A stretch of DNA of 64,000 nt from Gigantopelta aegis. Lineage: Eukaryota > Mollusca > Gastropoda > Neomphalida > Peltospiridae. Positions 57,191 through 64,000 of this stretch are shown piece after piece; the stretch's first letter is position 1; each line of letters starts with the position of its first letter. The notes under the pieces were generated by a model. The model ran no database searches. It had not been told where the DNA came from and worked only from the letters and a program-made list of their open reading frames with translations. The translations under genes were made by a program, and so were the position numbers. The stretch spans positions 3,679,688 to 3,743,687 of the forward strand of contig NC_054701.1 of assembly GCF_016097555.1 (NCBI RefSeq), in the 5' to 3' direction.

Positions 57191-60100
57191 GTGTGATCCT
57201 TTATTTCTTTCCATCAGTATATTAAATCATATCCAGTCATTATTTCTTGTTGCTGTCTGTGTGATCCTTTATTTCTTTCCATCAGTATATTAAATCATCA
57301 TATCCAGTCATTATTTCTTGTTGCTGGAAGTGATCCTTTATTTCTTTCCATCAGTATATAATCATATCCAGTCATTATTTCTTGTTCAAGTCTGTGTGAT
57401 CCTTTATTTCTTTCCATCAGTATATTAAATCATATCCAGTCATTATTTCTTGTTGCTGTCTGTGTGATCCTTTATTTCTTTCCATCAGTATATTAAATCA
57501 TATCCAGTCATTATTTCTTGTTGCTGTCTGTGTGATCCTTTATTTCTTTCCATCAGTATATTAAATCATATCCAGTCATTATTTCTTGTTGCTGTCTGTG
57601 TGATCCTTTATTTCTTTCCATCAGTATATTAAATCATATCCAGTCATTATTTCTTGTTGCTGTCTGTGTGATCCTTTATTTCTTTCCATCAGTATATTAA
57701 ATCATATCCAGTCATTATTTCTTGTTGCTGTCTGTGTGATCCTTTATTTCTTTCCATCAGTATATTAAATCATATCCAGTCATTATTTCTTGTTGCTGTC
57801 TGTGTGATCCTTTATTTCTTTCCATCAGTATATTAAATCATATCCAGTCATTATTTCTTGTTGCTGTCTGTGTGATCCTTTATTTCTTTCCATCAGTATA
57901 TTAAATCATATCCAGTCATTATTTCTTGTTGCTGTCTGTGTGATCCTTTATTTCTTTCCATCAGTATATTAAATCAATCATATCCAGTCATTATTTCTTG
58001 TTGCTGTCTGTGTGATCCTTTATTTCTTTCCATCAGTATATTAAATCATATCCAGTCATTATTTCTTGTTGCTGTCTGTGTGATCCTTTATTTCTTTCCA
58101 TCAGTATATTAAATCATATCCAGTCATTATTTCTTGTTGCTGTCTGTGTGATCCTTTATTTCTTTCCATCAGTATATATAATCATATCCAGTCATTATTT
58201 CTTGTTTGCTGTCTGTGTGATCCTTTATTTCTTTCCATCAGTATATTAAATCATATCCAGTCATTATTTCTTGTTGCTGTCTGTGTGATCCTTTATTTCT
58301 TTCCATCAGTATATTAAATCATTTCATATCCAGTCATTATTTCTTGTTGCTGTCTGTGTGATCCTTTATTTCTTTCCATCAGTATATTAAATCATATCCA
58401 GTCATTATTTCTTGTTGCTGTCTGTGTGATCCTTTATTTCTTTCCATCAGTATATTTCATCAAATCATATCCAGTCATTATTTCTTGTTGCTGTCTGTGT
58501 GATCCTTTATTTCTTTCCATCAGTATATTAAATCATATCCAGTCATTATTTCTTGTTGCTGTCTGTGTGATCCTTTATTTCTTTCCATCAGTATATATCC
58601 AATCATATCCAGTCATTATTTTCTTGTTGCTGTCTTGTTTCCAGTCATTCTGTGTGATCCTTTATTTCTTTCCATCAGTATATTAAATCATATCCAGTCA
58701 TTATTTCTTGTTGCTGTCTGTGTGATCCTTTATTTCTTTCCATCAGTATATTAAATCATATCCAGTCATTATTTCTTGTTGCTGTCTGTGTGATCCTTTA
58801 TTTCTTTCCATCAGTATATTAAATCATATCCAGTCATTATTTCTTGTTGCTGTCTGTGTGATCCTTTATTTCTTTCCATCAGTATATTAAATCATATCCA
58901 GTCATTATTTCTTGTTGCTGTCTGTGTGATCCTTTATTTCTTTCCATCAGTATATTAAATCATATCCAGTCATTATTTCTTGTTGCTGTCTGTGTGATCC
59001 TTTATTTCTTTCCATCAGTATATTAAATCATATCCAGTCATTATTTCTTGTTGCTGTCTGTGTGATCCTTTATTTCTTTCCATCAGTATATTAAATCATA
59101 TCATATCCAGTCATTATTTCTTGTTGCTGTCTGTGTGATCCTTTATTTCTTTCCATCAGTATATTAAATCATATCCAGTCATTATTTCTTGTTGCTGTCT
59201 GTGTGATCCTTTATTTCTTTCCATCAGTATATAATCATATCCAGTCATTATTTCTTGTTGCTGTCTGCGTGATCCTTTATTTCTTTCCATCAGTATATTA
59301 AATCATATCCAGTCATTATTTCTTGTTGCTGTCTGTGTGATCCTTTATTTCTTTCCATCAGTATATTAAATCATATCCAGTCATTATTTCTTGTTGCTGT
59401 CTGCGTGATCCTTTATTTCTTTCCATCAGTATATTAAATCATATCCAGTCATTATTTCTTGTTGCTGTCTGCGTGATCCTTTATTTCTTTCCATCAGTAT
59501 ATTAAATCATATCCAGTCATTATTTCTTGTTGCTGTCTGTGTGATCCTTTATTTCTTTCCATCAGTATATTAAATCATATCCAGTCATTATTTCTTGTTG
59601 CTGTCTGTGTGATCCTTTATTTCTTTCCATCAGTATATTAAATCATATCCAGTCATTATTTCTTGTTGCTGTCTGTGTGATCCTTTATTTCTTTCCATCA
59701 GTATATTAAATCATATCCAGTCATTATTTCTTGTTGCTGTCTGTGTGATCCTTTATTTCTTTCCATCAGTATATTAAATCATATCCAGTCATTATTTCTT
59801 GTTGCTGTCTGTGTGATCCTTTATTTCTTTCCATCAGTATATTAAATCATATCCAGTCATTATTTCTTGTTGCTGTCTGTGTGATCCTTTATTTCTTTCC
59901 ATCAGTATATTAAATCATATCCAGTCATTATTTCTTGTTGCTGTCTGTGTGATCCTTTATTTCTTTCCATCAGTATATTAAATCATATCCAGTCATTATT
60001 TCTTGTTGCTGTCTGTGTGATCCTTTATTTCTTTCCATCAGTATATTAAATCATATCCAGTCATTATTTCTTGTTGCTGTCTGCGTGATCCTTTATTTCT

Positions 60101-61128
60101 TTCCATCAGTATATAATCATATCCAGTCATTATTTCTTGTTGCTGTCTGTGTGATCCTTTATTTCTTTCCATCAGTATATTAAATCATATCCAGTCATTA
60201 TTTCTTGTTGCTGTCTGTGTGATCCTTTATTTCTTTCCATCAGTATATTAAATCATATCCAGTCATTATTTCTTGTTGCTGTCTGTGTGATCCTTTATTT
60301 CTTTCCATCAGTATATTAAATCATATCCAGTCATTATTTCTTGTTGCTGTCTGTGTGATCCTTTATTTCTTTCCATCAGTATATTATAATCATATCCAGT
60401 CATTATTTCTTGTTGCTGTCTGTGTGATCCTTTATTTCTTTCCATCAGTATATTAAATCATATCCAGTCATTATTTCTTGTTGCTGTCTGTGTGATCCTT
60501 TATTTCTTTCCATCAGTATATTAAATAAGTCATATCCAGTCATTATTTCTTGTTGCTGTCTGTGTGATCCTTTATTTCTTTCCATCAGTATATTAAATCA
60601 TATCCAGTCATTATTTCTTGTTGCTGTCTGTGTGATCCTTTATTTCTTTCCATCAGTATATTAAATCAATCATATCCAGTCATTATTTCTTGTTGCTGTC
60701 TGTGTGATCCTTTATTTCTTTCCATCAGTATATTAAATCATATCCAGTCATTATTTCTTGTTGCTGTCTGTGTGATCCTTTATTTCTTTCCATCAGTATA
60801 TAATCATATCCAGTCATTATTTCTTGTTGCTATCTGTGTGATCCTTTATTTCTTTCCATCAGTATATTAAATCATATCCAGTCATTATTTCTTGTTGCTG
60901 TCTGTGTGATCCTTTATTTCTTTCCATCAGTATATAATCATATCCAGTCATTATTTCATGTTGCTGTCTGTGTGATCCTTTATTTCTTTCCATCAGTATA
61001 TAATCATATCCAGGCATTATTTCTTGTTGCTGTCTGTGTGATCCTTTATTTCTTTCCATCAGTATATAATCATATCCAGGCATTATTTCTTGTTGCTGTC
61101 TGTGTGATCCTTTATTTCTTTCCACCAG
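57191..61128. repeat. Tandem array, family A, right block
   Basis: Same unit and orientation as 42524-44580, about 58 copies. It begins abruptly within a family B unit (gagctgaagtgtgatccttt at about 57183). Variants ctgcgtg and caggcatt cluster towards the right end. The last copy ends tttccaccag at 61128 and is followed by TA and LINE sequence. Confidence 0.97.
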
Positions 61129-61130
61129 TA

Positions 61131-61600
61131 TATAATCCTATTTTATGGCTTCGTAAGGTAAAGAATCAAAGGCTTAATATGGACACTTTATTTAGAATCC
61201 ATTCAGTCAAATTAATCACGAATTAGTTATAAATGGTCACAAAAACCCAATTCTGAAATTACAGAGAACTTTTATCAAAATGTTTTGAACTAATCTTAAA
61301 AATAACAATTGATTCTAAAACAAGAAATTTTCAATTTAAGCTTACGTACCGCATTTTAACAACTAATACTTATTTGCAAATATGTGGAATACAAACTGAC
61401 AATATGTGTACCTTCTTCGAACGATCCTGAATCATTAGAACATTTATTTTTTCGATGCCGGTATATTACTGTACACAATGGTTTGAAACGAAAACTAGCC
61501 AACCAATTAATATAAATATCTGTACTGTTTTACTTGGTAATCCAAATGAAAGTCTGCTACTGAATCACTTACTTGTAATAATTAAACGACATATATATAT
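61131..61600 (+). pseudogene. LINE ORF2 C-terminal fragment, 3' half
   Basis: It reads YNPILWLRKVKNQRLNMDTL, then in shifting frames FQFKLTYRILTTNTYLQICG, IQTDNMCTFF and DPESLEHLFFRCRY, followed by INICTVLLGNPNESLLLNHL. The YRILTTN..L...GI......C.FC...ESLEHLFF.C pattern is the terminal zinc-knuckle region of L1/Tx1-type elements, in the right order and orientation to continue 41770-42292. Several frame changes show it is old. Confidence 0.75.
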
Positions 61601-61607
61601 GGAGTGG

Positions 61608-61672
61608 AGTCTAAACCGGACTCACTTCGTATCGTCGAAATAGTCCGGTTTATATAGAGGACCGGTTTAGAC
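61608..61672. repeat. Imperfect inverted repeat
   Basis: gtctaaaccgg at about 61609 pairs with ccggtttagac at about 61663, with a second nested ccggac/gtccgg pair inside. It could form a stem-loop of about 65 bases. Origin unknown. Confidence 0.6.
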
Positions 61673-61943
61673 AGAGTTCATCTAGAGTTATGGTTCTTGA
61701 ATGATCGACAACTCGCGATCAACAATGACATTTGAACCCATGGATGGTTGGGAAACACAATCATACAAGTCATACAGAACAGAACTTTATTACACTCAGG
61801 CCGTTCCACAACGGCGTTAGAGGAACATACATAATAAATAGTATAAACGTGACCAGATGGTTTACAGGAGGATGAAATAATAACATATGATAATACATAA
61901 TACATGCATTTACTTGTATATGATATTAATTGATAATAACTGT
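61673..61943. other. Possible 3' region of the minus-strand LINE, no gene seen
   Basis: Sequence between the inverted repeat and the trinucleotide tract. The pattern aacagaactttattacactc may be a LINE 3' UTR, by position only. Confidence 0.3.
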
Positions 61944-62079
61944 AACAGTAGTAGTATTAGTATTAGTAGTATTAGTATTAGTAGTAGTAGTAATAATAAT
62001 GGTGGTAGCAGTAATGGTAGTCGTAGTAGTATAATAATAGTAGCAGTAGTAGTAATAGTAATGGTAGTACATGGTACAG

Positions 62080-62122
<43 letters not shown>

Positions 62123-62125
62123 TGT
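61944..62125. repeat. Imperfect trinucleotide microsatellite (AGT)n/(AAT)n
   Basis: Interspersed agtagtagtattagt and ggtagt units, ending in an aataataat run at about 62090-62120. On the minus strand this directly follows the LINE reading frame, so it may be that element's 3' simple-repeat tail. Confidence 0.85.
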
Positions 62126-62165
62126 AATATAGCTAGGAAACAGTTTTGATTGTGACATGAGTTAT

Positions 62166-63770
62166 TCAGTTACCAGGACGTTTAAAAACCTGGCAAATTA
62201 CATTTATAAATTTCGCCAACTTCTTTAATACACTTATTTTTTTACTGCTCATTAGTTCTTTGAATTTGTAGGTGCTTGGTCTAGTATAATAATAGGGATG
62301 TAAAAATCTTACTCGGGAATTATGAAAAAATATACATACAAATAAATAATGGAATTCATCACCAATATCACTTTCATCACATAAAGTACACAATCTGTCT
62401 TCAAATAATATGTTATTCCACCTTCCAGTTTCGACAGGTAAATAGTGATTTGACGTTCTAAATTTTATAATTAATCTCCACAACCTTTCGGGAATTATAT
62501 TTAAATATTTTTCAAAAATGAGTTCTTCTTTAAAAAGTTGATAGGTTTTGCCTCTTGATGACATTGATATGCTATTATTCCATATTTGTAAATATTGATA
62601 ATTTTGCCTAATTTTAATTTGTTGTGAGAGCCAAGTTAACGATAAAAAGGTGTGTGATATCCAAACATCGCTCATTCCTAAATGCTCCAAAATATGTTTA
62701 ATACTAGTGAGCCAATTATAATTTATTTTATTTGTAACATGATCTGTCAACATAAATCTGTATAGAAGAAATGATAATTTTGATTGTTTCCCTGAAATAA
62801 TTCGTGCCCAGTAACAAACCATTCTTCTTTGAATATTTAATTCCACGGGCACTTTCCCCAATTCTCCGTATAACATAAATAATGGGGTGGATTTTTTTGT
62901 TGGCAAGATGTGTCGGAAGAAATTTATTTGAACAGAATCGCATATATCGTTTTTTCCATATCCTCAGACTTCGCAACCGTATAACACATTTGGGAGAACC
63001 ATTGATTCAAACATTTTAAGTTTACACTCATCGATAGATTATTGTCTTTAGATTTCGCCAATACAAAATACATAGCTTTAGTTGCTTGATGTTTTAATTG
63101 AGCCTTGGTCGTTTTAAAATTATTTAATTTGCTAAAAGTGACCCCAAGGTATTTAAATTCCTTCACATTTTCGAGAACATATTTTCCAAGTTTGAAAGTA
63201 TATTTATAATCTCTGGCATTTCCATTGAAAATTAATACTTTAGTTTTTGAGATATTTATCTTTAGTTTCCATTTATTACAGTACTGATCGAATACGTTTA
63301 GTGTGTGTTGTAAATCGGCGGCATTGGTAGCTAGTATAGCAGTATCATCTGCATAAAGTAAGCAAAGTAAGTGAATGCCGATGTCGAGCGGGTTTTGTTG
63401 GTTTTCATCAATGGGGGTAACTCCTTTACATCCAAAATTTATTAAATATTTTTCTAGGTCATTTAGATACAAGGAAAATAGGACTGGGGATAAATTTTCA
63501 CCCTGACGGACGCCGTTGCTGCATGGGAATAATGAAGATTTCTGATTGTTTGCATATATTAATGATTTTATGCCTTTATACATTTGGTAGATAATTTTTT
63601 TTTTTTTTACCGTTTATGCCATAATCCAGTAGCTTATGCCATAAGTGTGTACGAGATACCATATCAAAAGCTTTCTGGAAATCGACAAAAGTGCAGAATA
63701 ATTTCTGTTTTTGTTTTTTAAAAATATCTATCAAAGTATGTGTAACAGCATTTGATTTGTTCGAAAATAG
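62166..63770 (-). pseudogene. LINE reverse-transcriptase gene, 3' half, in three or more frames
   Basis: Reading from 63770 down: SNKSNAVTHTLIDIFKKQKQ, FCTFVDFQKAFDMVSRTHLW (RT motif with the first catalytic Asp), a frame break at the poly-T run near 63595-63608, NGVRQGENLSPVLFSLYLND, LCLLYADDTAILATN (YADD catalytic motif), WKLKINISKTKVLIFNG and FKYLGVTFSK. After another frame change near 62910-62970 comes KKSTPLFMLYGELGKVPVEL, RRMVCYWARIISGKQSKLSF and CDESDIGDEFHYLFVCIFF. The 5' part is absent: similarity stops near 63770 at different sequence. It is a different family from the split LINE at 41770/61131. Confidence 0.85.
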
Positions 63771-64000
63771 ATGACAAACAGCTGCATGGTTCAGGACAAT
63801 GGCATTTTATTCAACATCACACAATGTATTTTTAAAACCCTGAAACAATCAAAACATTAAATTAAAATACAAGAATATAATACATGACATTACGATAATA
63901 AATACACATATACGACATGACATTTCCTAGACTACTATGACAAACATATATATCGAATCACATATCACTAATACATGGTTCCTACCAAACAATACATTCA
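63771..64000. other. Right edge, no gene seen
   Basis: AT-rich sequence starting at the breakpoint of the LINE (gatgacaaacagctgcatgg). It might be another repeat (a cattttattcaacatcacac segment), but nothing supports a family. Confidence 0.4.

Noticed and set aside
45842-57293. Repeated 60-100-codon frames (MGAEAEGTLKGG...) as a gene family
   Set aside because: They are frames across unit junctions of a tandem array whose period is not a multiple of three; the repeats have identical non-coding parts as well.
42524-61128. CRISPR array
   Set aside because: The repeats are contiguous with no unique spacers, in a eukaryotic genome.
42459-61226. Frames with hydrophobic repeats (SVYNHIQSLFLVAVCVILYF) as membrane proteins
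   Set aside because: They are translations of the 63-bp variant of the family A repeat, with no start context or other domain.

Overview
The window is metazoan nuclear DNA, most probably from a mollusc (inference). Genes are split by GT-AG introns, and the region is full of tRNA-derived SINEs of a type I recognise from molluscan genomes, Tc1/IS630-type, piggyBac-like, hAT-like and Mutator-like DNA transposons, LINE fragments, one solo LTR and very large tandem arrays. I found no operons, CRISPR arrays, or free-standing tRNA or rRNA genes.

The one well-resolved host gene is on the minus strand, from 25234 down to 9225. It has thirteen exons encoding an SFMBT-type Polycomb protein (Scm-like with four MBT domains): four MBT repeats, a SLED domain, a basic linker with an AT-hook-like stretch, and a C-terminal SAM domain. 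All splice phases agree. The exons sum to 2655 nt, which is 884 residues plus a TGA stop. Only the extreme N-terminus is missing. It should lie upstream, beyond or inside a 200-N assembly gap at 26062-26261. Several introns carry minisatellites that begin exactly at an exon edge and repeat the splice site with a piece of the exon (MBT1 acceptor, MBT2 acceptor, MBT3 donor). A fourth starts at the SAM-exon donor and was later hit by a SINE, a Tc1-like transposon and a piggyBac-like element.

Left flank (1-9 kb): a 1.5-kb 21-bp minisatellite containing an inverted block, the likely last exon of an unidentified plus-strand gene (1880-1948), a SINE inserted in a SINE, and a 28-bp array next to the SFMBT stop codon.

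Middle (26-33 kb): a transposon-rich block. It holds a Mutator-like transposase gene facing a small I-PpoI-like His-Me finger endonuclease gene, two diverged Tc1-like remnants in tandem, and an almost complete IS630/Tc1-type transposase with an 83-residue D-E spacing (Sailor-like), interrupted by one TGA.

33-41 kb: SINEs, a solo LTR with a 5-bp target duplication, a hAT-like non-autonomous element, and two plus-strand exons (37629-37970 and 40447-40574) that look like the start of a secreted or membrane VWA_N/alpha2-delta-like protein.

41.8-61.6 kb: one LINE fragment split by an 18.8-kb tandem array. The array appears to have grown from the right end of a 228-bp TA-flanked MITE (family A, about 68 bp). 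Its centre is about 12.6 kb of a second repeat (family B, 104 or 145 bp) whose translation is part of a GIY-YIG endonuclease domain. The right edge carries the 3' half of a second, minus-strand LINE.
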